Shown here piece after piece: positions 17,176 to 26,373 of a DNA stretch of 64,000 nucleotides. The translations under genes and the position numbers were made by a program. Below the pieces are notes generated by a model. It saw nothing but the letters and a program-made list of their open reading frames with translations. It had not been told where the DNA came from and ran no database searches. The stretch's first letter is position 1, and each line of letters opens with the position of its first letter. This DNA is from an uncultured Saprospiraceae bacterium (lineage in GTDB: Bacteria > Bacteroidota > Bacteroidia > Chitinophagales > Saprospiraceae). The DNA lies in the NCBI GenBank assembly GCA_937924805.1, contig CALDTZ010000027.1, positions 1 through 64,000 of the forward strand, written 5' to 3'.

Positions 17176-18342
17176 ATGAAAAATCAGATCATGAAAAATA
17201 TCCTATTTTTACTTACCACACTGATTATTATTTCTTGTGGAAGCCCACAATCAACCACTAAAGAATTACCTACAGATCTTGAAGGTTTGCGAACGCTTCT
17301 TTCTGAAAAGAAAACAGAAATGCGTACGCTAACCAATGAAATCAAAGAATTAAATGCGAAAGTTGACAAATTGGCGCCACCTTCCAAAAAGAAGAAAACG
17401 AATGTTAAATCCGCTATCGTAGCTACATCAACATTTCAATCCAAAGCGAAAATCCAAGGAGCTGTTATGTCGGATAAATTTGCTTCGGCAACAAGTGAAA
17501 CTGGAGGTCGTATCACAAGTTTATTAGTCGACGAAGGAGATTTTGTCTCACAAGGTCAACTAATCGCTACCGTGGATCTTTCAACCATCGAAAACCAAAA
17601 AACAGAAATACAAACATCACTAAGTTTAGCTAAAAATGTATTTGAAAGACAAGAACGATTGTGGAAACAAAATATTGGTTCAGAACTACAATATCTTGAA
17701 GCTAAAAATACAGTAGAAAGACTAGAAAAGTCTTTAACAACCATTCAATCCACTATCGCAAAAAAGAATGTTACAGCACCCATTACAGGGGTTATAGATC
17801 GTAAGATTCTTTCACAAGGAGAGTTAGCAGGGCCAGGAGTACCCATCGTTCAGATTCTTAATACGAATTCATTAAAAATTGTTGCAGACGTTCCAGAAAC
17901 CTATTTAACTTCAACAAAGAGAGGTCAATCAGTAGATATATACTTCCCTGCCTTGGACAAAAAAATAACGAAAAAAATAAGTATGGTTGGACGAAGCATT
18001 GATCCTTCAAACAGAACCTACAAAGTAGAAATCAACACCTCTAGTTTAGGAAATTCATTGAAGCCTAATTTATTAGCTGAAGTAGAATTTGTAGAGCAAA
18101 CATTGAAAAATGTAATTGTTATTAGTCCGTCAATTATCAAAGATGAAGTCAGTGGTAAAAAATATGTATTTACAAATAATGACGGAAAAGCAAGAAAAAA
18201 TTACATCGAAACAGGTGAATCAAATGATGAAAACATTGTAATCCTTAGTGGATTAGAAGCTGGCCAAGAGGTGATTACAGAAGGTGGCTTTTTACTTACA
18301 GACGGAGATTTGATAAATATTGATAAATCTGAAGAAGAATAA
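17176..18342 (+). CDS. RND efflux periplasmic adaptor (membrane-fusion) lipoprotein
   Basis: The 388-residue protein begins with a lipoprotein signal, with the lipobox Cys in IIISCG around residue 21, so it is probably anchored by lipid. A coiled-coil-forming Glu/Lys/Leu-rich segment lies at about 30-65. Next come the lipoyl-like half-motif TSLLVDEGDFVSQGQLIATVD, a helical hairpin (about 135-195), the second lipoyl half NVTAPITGVIDRKILSQGE, and a beta-barrel plus membrane-proximal domain ending with GLEAGQEVITEGGFLLTDGD. It bridges the pump and the TolC-like channel. The second Met (MKNILFLL) is an alternative start closer to a typical lipoprotein signal. The pump gene follows after 2 bp. Confidence 0.93.
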   Translation: MKNQIMKNILFLLTTLIIISCGSPQSTTKELPTDLEGLRTLLSEKKTEMRTLTNEIKELNAKVDKLAPPSKKKKTNVKSAIVATSTFQSKAKIQGAVMSDKFASATSETGGRITSLLVDEGDFVSQGQLIATVDLSTIENQKTEIQTSLSLAKNVFERQERLWKQNIGSELQYLEAKNTVERLEKSLTTIQSTIAKKNVTAPITGVIDRKILSQGELAGPGVPIVQILNTNSLKIVADVPETYLTSTKRGQSVDIYFPALDKKITKKISMVGRSIDPSNRTYKVEINTSSLGNSLKPNLLAEVEFVEQTLKNVIVISPSIIKDEVSGKKYVFTNNDGKARKNYIETGESNDENIVILSGLEAGQEVITEGGFLLTDGDLINIDKSEEE

Positions 18343-18344
18343 TT

Positions 18345-21300
18345 ATGTCTAAAATTGAAAAAATAGTCGACAACCTTCGAGAATTTAAATTATCAACACT
18401 TGCCGTAGATAATGGTACAAGTGTTTTTTTGGTTGCTTTTATGATCATGCTTTTTGGTTTTAGATCATATAATTCAATGCCTAAAGAATTGTATCCTGAG
18501 GCTTCATTACCTACGGTCTACGTCAATACACCTTACTTTGGGAATTCTGCCCAAGAAATAGAAAATTTTGTTTCAAGACCACTTGAAAAAGAAATGGAAC
18601 AATTAACAGGCATTAAATATGTAACTTCTACATCCGTCCAAGATTTTTCTGTAATTATTGCGGAATTTGATGCAGACATAGATATGACTGTCGCTGTTAA
18701 TCGTATTAAAGATGCGGTAGACTTAGCGAAAAGCGAGTTGCCAAGTGACTTAACATCAGAGCCCCAAGTATTAGAAATCGTATTCTCGGAGCTTCCTATT
18801 ATGACCATTAATGTTTCGGGTAACTACAGCAATGATGAGTTGAAAGGATATGCTGAATACCTTAAAGAAAAAGTCGAAACCTTACGACAAATATCAGAAG
18901 TTGATATGAAAGGTGATCGTGAAAGAGAAATTAGAATTGATGTCGATCTTTTAAAAATGCAAGCAGTAAAAGTTTCGTTTAGCGATATTGAAAATGCTTT
19001 CAAAAGTGAAAACCTAACAATGTCAGGTGGCGAAATTTTGAAAAATAAATTTAAAAGAGCCGTTCGTATTATCGGTCAGTTTGACGATGTTAAAGAGATG
19101 TCAGAAATGATTGTAAAAAGTGAGAATCAGCGGCCTATTTATCTTAAAGATATTGCAGATGTTAGCTTTAACTATAAAGATCTTACATCCATTGCTCGGT
19201 CAGATAAGCTACCTGTTATCTCTCTTGATGTTATAAAACGTAGAGGTGGAAACTTATTAGATGCAGCCAGTGAAATCAAGCAAGTGATTGCGGAAGCCGA
19301 ATCATTTCTGCCTAAAGATTTAAAAATTTCTTTGTTTAATGATCAATCCTTACAGACACAAGAACAAGTGGATAGTCTTTTAAATTCTATTATTTCTGGT
19401 GTTATTCTTGTTGTTTTGATTTTACTCTTTTTCCTTGGATTAAGAAATGCCGCTTTTGTTGGATTAGCGATTCCCCTGTCAATGCTTATGGGAATTCTAT
19501 TTCTTAATATAACGGGAACATCGCTTAATCTTGTCGTTTTATTTTCACTCATTTTAGCCCTAGGTCTACTAGTCGATAATGCAATCGTTGTCGTAGAAAA
19601 TATTTACCGATATATGCAAAATGGGTACAGTGGTAAAGATGCTTCAAAATATGGTGCAGGGGAAGTAGCACTGCCTATCATCGCATCTACTGCTACAACC
19701 TTAGCGGCCTTTCTTCCTTTAGCTTTTTGGCCTGGATTGATGGGTGAATTTCTTTTTTATATGCCATTGACGCTAATTATTGTATTGGGTTCTTCCCTAT
19801 TTGTTGCTTTAGTTATCAGCCCTGTATTTACGGCTAGTTTAATGAAGGTAGATACCCAAGAAAATGACAAATCCATCATTAAAAGAAAACGTCAAAGTAT
19901 CATTGTAGGAAGTTTTATGATGCTACTCGGTGCTGTGTTAAGTCATTTTGCTGGCATACTATGGTTAAGAAATATATTGGTGATGGCTATGATATTAACC
20001 TTGGTCAATTTTTTCTTTTTCAGACCTGCTTCATTCTATTTTCAAAATCGAATTTTACCTATTCTAGAAAGAGGATATGATACGTTTATACGTTTTGTTT
20101 TAGGCGGTATTAAACCGACACTTACTTTAATAGGAACTTTCTTTTTGTTGATTGCTGCAATTATGATCCTTGCGTTGAATTTGCCAAAAATCATATTTTT
20201 TCCAAGTGCCGATCCTTTATATGTCAATGTATTTGTAGAATTACCGCTAGGAAAAGATATCTCTGCAACCGATGAATTAATGGCCAATATTGAATCAGAA
20301 ATTATAGATATTCTTGAGCCCAATTCAGAAATTGTAGAAGCGGTATTGACACAAATAGGAGAAAATACGTCAGATCCAAACTCACCTCCTGAACCTGGTG
20401 TCACCCCAAATAAAGGTCGGATTACCGTATCCTTTGTTCAAAGCAAGGATAGAGGTGGCAAGTCCACAAAGAAAATCATGGAAGAAATTCGGGAAGCCAT
20501 GAAAGATTATGCAGGTGTACAAATTTCTGTTGATAAAAATGCAGATGGACCACCTGTTGGAAAAGCGATAAGTATTGAAGTCAGATGTGATGATATTGAT
20601 TCATTATTAGTCACTTCTGACAATATTATAAAATTCATCAACCGGCAAGGAATAGAAGGAATTGAAGAACTGAAAGCAGATGTAAAGTTGGGTAAACCTG
20701 AACTGCTTGTCAATATTGACCGAGAAGCGGCTAGACGATATGAACTTTCAACTTATAGTATCGCCGATGCACTAAGGACTTCCATTTTTGGAAAAGAAGT
20801 CTCCAAATTTAAAAAAGGAGAGGATGAATATCCGATTATGCTTCGACTTGATGATAGTTACAAAAACAATATTTCCGATTTAATGAATCAAAAAGTAACC
20901 TTTAGGAATCCTGCTAATGGTCAAATTGCTCAAGTACCGATTTCAGCTGTCAGTAACGCAGAATATGGAAGTACCTATAGCTCTATTAAGCGAAAAGATG
21001 GAAAACGAATGGTGACAATTGCTTCAAATGTATTAGCAGGATATAATCCCAATGAGGTCGTAGCTAGTATAAAAGAATCATTGTTAGACTACCCTCTTTC
21101 AGAAATTACGACGTATGAATTTACAGGAGAGCAACAACAGCAAGCAGAAGATACTGCCTTTTTAGGTAATTCATTTTTGATTGCATTATTTATGATCTTT
21201 ATCATTATTGTAGCTCAATTTAATTCATTAACATCTCCATTTATCATTATCATTTCTATTCTATTTAGTACGATTGGTGTTTTCCTTGGATATGCATTTA

Positions 21301-21776
21301 CCGGAAGGGATATCACTGTTATTTTTACGGGTGTCGGTATCATCTCTCTAGCCGGAATTGTCGTAAACAATGCCATTGTTTTAATCGATTATACCAATCT
21401 GGTGATTAAACGAAAACTAGAAGAAATGGGCCTTGAAAAAATGTCTGATATGCCATTTGCCGTAATTAAGGAATGTATCATTGAAGGTGGAGCTACTAGA
21501 TTAAGACCTGTACTTCTTACAGCAATAACCACAATATTAGGTTTGATTCCTCTTGCGATTGGTTTTAATTTCAACTTTTTTACTTGGATCAGCGATCTAG
21601 ACCCTGATATTTTTATTGGAGGTGATAATACGGCGATATGGGGACCTATGGCTTGGACCATTATTTACGGATTGACATTTGCTACCTTCTTAACGCTGGT
21701 CGTTATTCCAGTTATGTATTGGTTAGCCTTCAGGACTAAATTTAGATTTTCTTCATTATTTTCAAAAAAGAAATAA
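18345..21776 (+). CDS. RND-superfamily multidrug/hydrophobe efflux pump (AcrB/HAE1-like permease)
   Basis: The 1,143-residue inner-membrane pump follows the AcrB plan. TM1 is followed by a first periplasmic loop with PKELYPEASLPTV, then TM2-TM6 with the TM4 motif LGLLVDNAIVVVEN (Asp at about 411 with Asn next to it, where AcrB has two Asp residues). A second periplasmic loop follows, then TM8-TM12 with GIISLAGIVVNNAIVLIDY. Extra length compared with AcrB comes from a hydrophobic insertion at about 510-575 and a GGDNTAIWGPMAWT segment before TM12. It should use the proton gradient to export drugs, lipids or fatty acids; the substrate is unknown. Spacing to the adaptor gene and to pdxH is only 2-3 bp, so this is one operon. 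Confidence 0.95.
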   Translation: MSKIEKIVDNLREFKLSTLAVDNGTSVFLVAFMIMLFGFRSYNSMPKELYPEASLPTVYVNTPYFGNSAQEIENFVSRPLEKEMEQLTGIKYVTSTSVQDFSVIIAEFDADIDMTVAVNRIKDAVDLAKSELPSDLTSEPQVLEIVFSELPIMTINVSGNYSNDELKGYAEYLKEKVETLRQISEVDMKGDREREIRIDVDLLKMQAVKVSFSDIENAFKSENLTMSGGEILKNKFKRAVRIIGQFDDVKEMSEMIVKSENQRPIYLKDIADVSFNYKDLTSIARSDKLPVISLDVIKRRGGNLLDAASEIKQVIAEAESFLPKDLKISLFNDQSLQTQEQVDSLLNSIISGVILVVLILLFFLGLRNAAFVGLAIPLSMLMGILFLNITGTSLNLVVLFSLILALGLLVDNAIVVVENIYRYMQNGYSGKDASKYGAGEVALPIIASTATTLAAFLPLAFWPGLMGEFLFYMPLTLIIVLGSSLFVALVISPVFTASLMKVDTQENDKSIIKRKRQSIIVGSFMMLLGAVLSHFAGILWLRNILVMAMILTLVNFFFFRPASFYFQNRILPILERGYDTFIRFVLGGIKPTLTLIGTFFLLIAAIMILALNLPKIIFFPSADPLYVNVFVELPLGKDISATDELMANIESEIIDILEPNSEIVEAVLTQIGENTSDPNSPPEPGVTPNKGRITVSFVQSKDRGGKSTKKIMEEIREAMKDYAGVQISVDKNADGPPVGKAISIEVRCDDIDSLLVTSDNIIKFINRQGIEGIEELKADVKLGKPELLVNIDREAARRYELSTYSIADALRTSIFGKEVSKFKKGEDEYPIMLRLDDSYKNNISDLMNQKVTFRNPANGQIAQVPISAVSNAEYGSTYSSIKRKDGKRMVTIASNVLAGYNPNEVVASIKESLLDYPLSEITTYEFTGEQQQQAEDTAFLGNSFLIALFMIFIIIVAQFNSLTSPFIIIISILFSTIGVFLGYAFTGRDITVIFTGVGIISLAGIVVNNAIVLIDYTNLVIKRKLEEMGLEKMSDMPFAVIKECIIEGGATRLRPVLLTAITTILGLIPLAIGFNFNFFTWISDLDPDIFIGGDNTAIWGPMAWTIIYGLTFATFLTLVVIPVMYWLAFRTKFRFSSLFSKKK

Positions 21777-21779
21777 GCT

Positions 21780-22424
21780 TTGGCTCAAGACCCAATCGAA
21801 GCATTAAGAATACAATATTTGAAGGGTTCACTGAATCGAGTGGACCTTCATCAAAATCCAATCGTACAATTTAAAGATTGGTGGAATCAAGCCTTGGATG
21901 CTAAGGTCTATGAAGCCAATGCAATGATCTTATCAACCGTTGTTGATAATGTTCCGTCATCGAGGACCGTCCTTATTAAGGGAATTACGGATCAAGGTCT
22001 TCTATTTTATACAAATTACGACAGTGACAAGGGTAAAGCCATTGCCAACAACCCAAATGTAGCTGTATGCTTTCTATGGAAAGAATTGCAACGACAAGTG
22101 CGAATTGAAGGTACGGCTCACAAAATTTCAAGAGAAAAATCTCAAGCATATTTTCAATCAAGACCTCGAGGTAGTCAACTCTCCGCATGGACATCCCCAC
22201 AAAGTCAAATTGTATCAAATAGGGACGTTTTACACGAATGGAGAGATCGAATTGAAATGAAATTTGATGGTCAAGAAATTCTCCCTGTACCAGCATTTTG
22301 GGGTGGATACGAAATTGTAATTAATCAAATTGAATGTTGGCAAGGTCGGGCAAATCGACTTCACGATCGTTTTCGATATTCCCGCCGTGATGGAGAGTGG
22401 CAATTGGATCGATTGGCGCCCTAA
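21780..22424 (+). CDS. pdxH: Pyridoxamine 5'-phosphate oxidase
   Basis: PdxH oxidises pyridoxine/pyridoxamine 5'-phosphate to pyridoxal phosphate using FMN and O2. The 214-residue length and the signature blocks fit: SRTVLIKG, FYTNYDSDKGKAIANNP, FLWKELQRQVRIEG, SRPRGSQLSAWTSPQS, FWGGY and the C-terminal RANRLHDRFRYSR...RLAP. The start is a TTG three bases after the pump stop codon, because that stop is in frame just upstream and the first internal ATG (codon 48) would remove conserved sequence. It is probably expressed by coupling to the RND operon; a functional link to efflux is not obvious. Confidence 0.95.
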   Translation: MAQDPIEALRIQYLKGSLNRVDLHQNPIVQFKDWWNQALDAKVYEANAMILSTVVDNVPSSRTVLIKGITDQGLLFYTNYDSDKGKAIANNPNVAVCFLWKELQRQVRIEGTAHKISREKSQAYFQSRPRGSQLSAWTSPQSQIVSNRDVLHEWRDRIEMKFDGQEILPVPAFWGGYEIVINQIECWQGRANRLHDRFRYSRRDGEWQLDRLAP

Positions 22425-22461
22425 AATCTATCGTTAATTACACCTATTATCCCATACCTAG

Positions 22462-22491
22462 ACGTTCGGTCGCGTTATACTAATCGAACGT
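22462..22491. repeat. Inverted repeat (7-bp arms plus 3-bp extension) between pdxH and the DAHP synthase gene
   Basis: ACGTTCG at 22462-22468 is the reverse complement of CGAACGT at 22485-22491, separated by 16 bp. Beyond a single-base bulge the arms extend with CTA and TAG. There is no T-run, so it is not a classical terminator. It may be a protein-binding site or an RNA hairpin in the leader of the next gene. Confidence 0.4.
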
Positions 22492-22644
22492 TAGATATAT
22501 TTATAATGCGCTCAATATTTACAAAATTATAAAGGAATAAAATCATTTTTATAAAGTTATGAACTCCTTAGTCAAAATGATGTTTACTTACATCTAACCC
22601 TTTTAATTATCCACTTCATGCTGATCGTATGAATCGATGATCGG

Positions 22645-23745
22645 ATGATCAGAATGCTAATAAATAATGGGAACGGAATGAATATGAATATAGAAAAACT
22701 AGACAGAGATTATCCAAATAAACCTTATTTGATAGCAGGACCATGCAGTGCTGAAACTGAAGAACAAGTTATGACAACAGCAAAAGCATTAGCATCCCAA
22801 AAGATTGAGCTTTTTCGTGCTGGAATTTGGAAACCAAGAACGCGGCCCAATTCTTTTGAAGGAGTAGGTATTCCTGGTCTCACTTGGTTACAAAGTGTAA
22901 AACAAGAAACAGGACTAAAAGTGACCACTGAGGTCGCAAATAATAAGCATGTCGATTTAGCCCTCAAGCACAATATTGATGTTTTATGGATTGGAGCTAG
23001 AACTACCGTAAATCCATTTTCGGTTCAAGAAATCGCTAATTCACTAGTTGGTGTTAATATTCCTGTACTAATAAAAAATCCAATTAATCCAGATTTAAAA
23101 TTATGGATGGGCGCTATTGAGCGTATATATAAAGCGGGGATCACTAAAATTGGATTAATCCATAGAGGTTTTTCTGTGTATGGTAAATCTCCATTTAGAA
23201 ATATTCCTAGATGGCAAATACCCATTGAACTTAAAAAGGAATTTCCTGAAATCATGCTACTCTGTGACAATAGTCACATCTGTGGACGTACAGATACTTT
23301 GCAAGAAGTCGCACAAAAAGCACTCGATTTGAATTTTGACGGCCTTATGACTGAAATACATCCAGATCCAGATAATGCCTGGTCAGATGCAGCCCAACAA
23401 ATAACTCCAAAGCAATACGATACGTTACAAAACAATTTAGTTTTACGTAAAGAAGGAAATGCTAAAATACAAGATGGGCTAACTTCACTACGTGGTCAAA
23501 TTGATCTTCTAGATGATGAAATCTTAAATATTTTAGGTCGAAGAATGGGTGTAGCTGAAGAAATTGGTCTATATAAGAAAAAGGAAGGTATTTCTATTCT
23601 ACAAGCTAAACGATGGGCTGAAATACTGGAAAGATCACTTATTAAAGGAAAAACCAACAACCTCAGCGAACATTTTATTAATGCTTTATTAAAAGCGATC
23701 CACGACGAATCGATAGACCATCAAAATCAGATCATGAATAAATAA
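22645..23745 (+). CDS. Bifunctional 3-deoxy-7-phosphoheptulonate (DAHP) synthase / chorismate mutase (AroQ-type C-terminus)
   Basis: The 366-residue protein joins two shikimate-pathway activities. Residues about 25-265 are a class I-beta-type DAHP synthase (KDO8P-synthase-like fold) with IAGPCSAET, FRAGIWKPRTRPNSFEG, GARTTVN, LIKNP, IHRGF, CDNSHICG and the metal region TEIHPDPDNAWSDAAQQ. It condenses PEP and erythrose-4-phosphate. Residues about 270-360 are an all-helical chorismate mutase: LRGQIDLLDDEILNILGRRMGVAEEIGLYK. Such fusions usually channel carbon to phenylalanine/tyrosine and use the mutase domain for feedback control. The annotated first ATG may be too early; ATGs at 22678 and 22684, just before the conserved core, are good alternatives. 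It stands alone between 220-bp and 426-bp gaps. Confidence 0.93.
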   Translation: MIRMLINNGNGMNMNIEKLDRDYPNKPYLIAGPCSAETEEQVMTTAKALASQKIELFRAGIWKPRTRPNSFEGVGIPGLTWLQSVKQETGLKVTTEVANNKHVDLALKHNIDVLWIGARTTVNPFSVQEIANSLVGVNIPVLIKNPINPDLKLWMGAIERIYKAGITKIGLIHRGFSVYGKSPFRNIPRWQIPIELKKEFPEIMLLCDNSHICGRTDTLQEVAQKALDLNFDGLMTEIHPDPDNAWSDAAQQITPKQYDTLQNNLVLRKEGNAKIQDGLTSLRGQIDLLDDEILNILGRRMGVAEEIGLYKKKEGISILQAKRWAEILERSLIKGKTNNLSEHFINALLKAIHDESIDHQNQIMNK

Positions 23746-24024
23746 GTTTTATATAAATTCCATTCGTGAATAGCTTTTTTGTTCGGTAAAGAGACAACCA
23801 TTGAATAAACACATCCTGATGATATGAATGGTATAAGAAGATAAAGTAGGAACATTATAAGTTGGTTTAGAAGCACATTTGATTATTCGTGATAAGTATT
23901 TATTGCCTATTCTTTCTGAAGGAACTCGTACGATAAAAGTGCTTCAAACATACTTGCAGACAACCTAATCGATGGAGAATAATATTCGATGTAACAAACA
24001 GAAAGACATCAAATAACCAATACC
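23746..24024. other. Non-coding interval upstream of the hipBA promoter region
   Basis: This part of the 426-bp gap holds no convincing gene. A reading frame of about 35 codons at roughly 23864-23969 (reading ...RDKYLLPILSEGTRTIKVLQ...) has no usable start codon and is preceded by a stop. It may be a decayed gene fragment or chance. No terminator with a proper U-tract was seen after the DAHP synthase gene. Confidence 0.4.
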
Positions 24025-24133
24025 ATGTATATACATGTATGATATTTCATTCACCAAACACCAATATCAGACATAACGTATGAATAATCATACATTCATA
24101 AGTTGACACAACAATAATTATTATCTATATTTG
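24025..24133 (+). promoter_or_regulatory. hipBA promoter with candidate HipB operators
   Basis: A near-ideal Bacteroidota promoter is present: TTG (24103-24105, within TTGACA), a 20-bp spacer, then TATATTTG (24126-24133). Just upstream is the inverted repeat GTATGA-ATAA-TCATAC (24078-24093). A palindrome ATGTATATACAT (24025-24036) is directly followed by another GTATGA half-site (24037-24042). HipB-type antitoxins bind inverted repeats near their own promoter, so these are probable autoregulatory operators. Binding is inferred. Confidence 0.6.
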
Positions 24134-24171
24134 TATTAAATATCATTCATTACATATAAAATAAATACATT

Positions 24172-24531
24172 ATGACTGATAAATCATACATAAAATGGCA
24201 TTCAATGAGCGATACAGCCATTGAAATAGAAATCGGTCGCTTTATAAAACACATGCGCCAACAAAAAGGGAAAACCCAGCAACAGCTTGCTGATGCATCC
24301 AATATAAGTAGATCTACCTTAAGTCTACTAGAACGCGGTGATTCAGGGAATCTTAAAACTCTAATTCAAGTCTTACGCGTACTTGATCAACTTCAAATCC
24401 TCCAAGCATTTGAATACAAAACACCAATTAGTCCATTAGCCTTAGCTAAAGCTCAATATAAACCCAGAAAACGTATCAAACCATCGAAACAAAAAAAAGT
24501 ATCAAATCCTAAACGAAAATCCGATTGGTAA
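24172..24531 (+). CDS. hipB: HipB-like antitoxin / XRE-family transcriptional regulator
   Basis: The 119-residue protein has an XRE helix-turn-helix at about residues 20-78 (RFIKHMRQQKGKTQQQLADA, SNISRSTLSLLERGDSGNLKTL) and a Lys/Arg-rich C-terminal tail (about 90-119). It precedes a HipA-like kinase with TAATG stop-start overlap, the standard antitoxin-toxin order. HipB proteins bind and neutralise HipA and repress the operon. The start ATG is supported by a strong promoter 39 bp upstream. It is slightly longer than E. coli HipB (88 residues) because of the basic tail, whose role is unknown. Confidence 0.85.
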   Translation: MTDKSYIKWHSMSDTAIEIEIGRFIKHMRQQKGKTQQQLADASNISRSTLSLLERGDSGNLKTLIQVLRVLDQLQILQAFEYKTPISPLALAKAQYKPRKRIKPSKQKKVSNPKRKSDW

Positions 24532-25835
24532 TGATAACAACAGCCTTTGTAAAAATATGGGATGTCCTCGTTGGAGCGGTCGCTTGGGACCAAGAAAATC
24601 AACTGGCAAATTTCGAATATGATCCAGATTTTATAGAAAAAAACTGGGACCTCTCCCCGATCAAAATGCCCATATCAGCTGGCGCAAAGATCTACAACTT
24701 CCCTAATCTTAGAGTCGGACGAGAAAGTGTCTATGACACCTTCAAAGGATTGCCAGGTCTACTCGCAGATATGCTTCCCGATAAATATGGTAATCAACTA
24801 ATAGATACATGGCTAGCCCAGCAAGGTAGGCCTGTAGATTCTATGAACCCAATAGAAAAACTATGCTTTATTGGCTCGCGAGGAATGGGAGCTATCGAAT
24901 TTGAGCCAACACAAATAAAAGGAAAAAAAATCGCCTACAAAATAGAGGTTTCCTCCCTAGTCGAAATGTCGCAAAAGATGCTTCAAAAAAGGATAAAATT
25001 CGAAACCAACATAGATACAGATGAACGAAAAGCAATGCTCGACATTCTACGAATAGGAACATCCGCAGGAGGTGCACGCCCTAAAGCAGTCATTGCTTAC
25101 AACGAAAAAACTGGTGAAGTAAGATCAGGACAAGCAAAAGCCCCAAAAGGGTTTAATCACTGGCTGATCAAATTAGATGGTGTAAGTGAAGCCCAATTTG
25201 GAGAATCCAAAGGCTATGGCAGAGTAGAAATGGCCTACTATCTTATGGCCAAAGACTGCGGAATTGACATGATGGAAAGTCGACTATTGGAAGAAAATGG
25301 TCGAGCCCACTTTATGACCAAACGTTATGATCGAGAAGGTGGTCAAATCCGACATCATGTTCAAACATGGTGTGCAATGAATCACTATGATTTTAATGAT
25401 ATGAACAGTTACAGCTATGAACAACTGTTTCAAACAATGCGAAGGTTAGGCCTTGATTACAAGGAAGCAGAACAAATGTTTACACGTATGGTCTTTAATG
25501 TGCTTGCACGAAATTGTGATGACCACACTAAGAATTTTTCTTTTAGAATGAAAAAAGATGAATATTGGACATTAACACCCGCTTATGATATATGTCATGC
25601 TTATGATCCTAAAAGTATTTGGGTAAGTCAGCACGCACTCAGCATTAATGGAAAAAGAAAGGGACAAACAAAAAAAGATCTACTAACAATCGCAAAATCA
25701 ATGAATATAAAAAAGGCTACATCAATTATAGATAAAATCCAGACCATCGTAAAAAACTGGAAATTCTATGCAGACAAAGTACATGTAAACAAAGGAAAAA
25801 GAGAAGAAATCGCCGCTACACATATTCAAGTCTAA
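24531..25835 (+). CDS. hipA: HipA-like serine/threonine kinase toxin
   Basis: The 434-residue protein matches E. coli HipA in length and key motifs: the Gly-rich GTSAGGARPKA loop, the ATP-binding Lys in HWLIKLDG, the catalytic segment NVLARNCDDHTKNFSF (Asp as base, Asn for metal) and the metal-binding Asp in LTPAYDI. HipA toxins phosphorylate glutamyl-tRNA synthetase or other targets and halt translation. The target here is unknown. I start at ATG 24531, which overlaps the hipB stop by one base (TAATG); a TTG six bases upstream is possible but less likely. Catalytic residues are intact, so the toxin should be active. Confidence 0.88.
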   Translation: MITTAFVKIWDVLVGAVAWDQENQLANFEYDPDFIEKNWDLSPIKMPISAGAKIYNFPNLRVGRESVYDTFKGLPGLLADMLPDKYGNQLIDTWLAQQGRPVDSMNPIEKLCFIGSRGMGAIEFEPTQIKGKKIAYKIEVSSLVEMSQKMLQKRIKFETNIDTDERKAMLDILRIGTSAGGARPKAVIAYNEKTGEVRSGQAKAPKGFNHWLIKLDGVSEAQFGESKGYGRVEMAYYLMAKDCGIDMMESRLLEENGRAHFMTKRYDREGGQIRHHVQTWCAMNHYDFNDMNSYSYEQLFQTMRRLGLDYKEAEQMFTRMVFNVLARNCDDHTKNFSFRMKKDEYWTLTPAYDICHAYDPKSIWVSQHALSINGKRKGQTKKDLLTIAKSMNIKKATSIIDKIQTIVKNWKFYADKVHVNKGKREEIAATHIQV

Positions 25836-26005
25836 CCCCCTCTTAGAAACCAAGACAAATAGAATAGCCAATAATCTCCATTCACCTTAACTAAAGAAGT
25901 CTCTTTACTATAATAAAGAGTAACTCGAAAACCTATCAATAAAAAATACCTTCTTTTTCAACAATTAACAATTCAATCTTGTTATCCCTTTAGTGAATAT
26001 AATAC

Positions 26006-26275
26006 ATGACAGACAGAGATCTAGATAGAATCATAGAAATGGCATGGGAAGACCGCACGCCATTCGAAGCAATAGACATTCAATTTGGCTTACCCGAAGC
26101 AGCCGTCATTAAATTGATGCGTAAAGAATTAAAAGAAAGTTCATTTAAGCGGTGGAGAAAAAGAGTCAATAGTGGCGTCAGTAAAAAGCATCTCAAAAAA
26201 AGGAGTGCCGAAATTACTCGATTCAAATGCTCAAGACAAAAAAGTATCTCCAATAATAAGATAGCGAAACGATAA
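26006..26275 (+). CDS. TIGR03643/DUF2805-family small protein
   Basis: The 89-residue basic protein matches the TIGR03643 (DUF2805) family closely: RIIEMAWEDRTPFEAI, then a helix-turn-helix-like GLPEAAVIKLMRKEL and the C-terminal WRKRVNSGVSKKHLKKRS...RFKCSRQ. The family has no established biochemical function. It is found next to photolyase/cryptochrome genes in many Bacteroidota and Proteobacteria, as here, where it lies 98 bp before the first photolyase gene. The helix pattern and charge suggest nucleic-acid binding, but that is inference. Confidence 0.85.
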   Translation: MTDRDLDRIIEMAWEDRTPFEAIDIQFGLPEAAVIKLMRKELKESSFKRWRKRVNSGVSKKHLKKRSAEITRFKCSRQKSISNNKIAKR

Positions 26276-26373
26276 TCACTAACCAACTTAAATGGAGCTG
26301 AGGATAATGCCCACGAATCTACGATCTATCAATACCAATGAACTAGCCAGTACCAAACCCTATTCTTGACCAC

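Noticed and set aside
23864..23969. Possible gene fragment upstream of hipBA
   Set aside because: About 35 codons with no start and an in-frame stop just before it; no family recognised, so recorded only as a non-coding interval.
25901..25920. CTCTTTA...TAAAGAG hairpin after hipA as a terminator
   Set aside because: The stem is 7 bp and AT-rich with no following U-tract.
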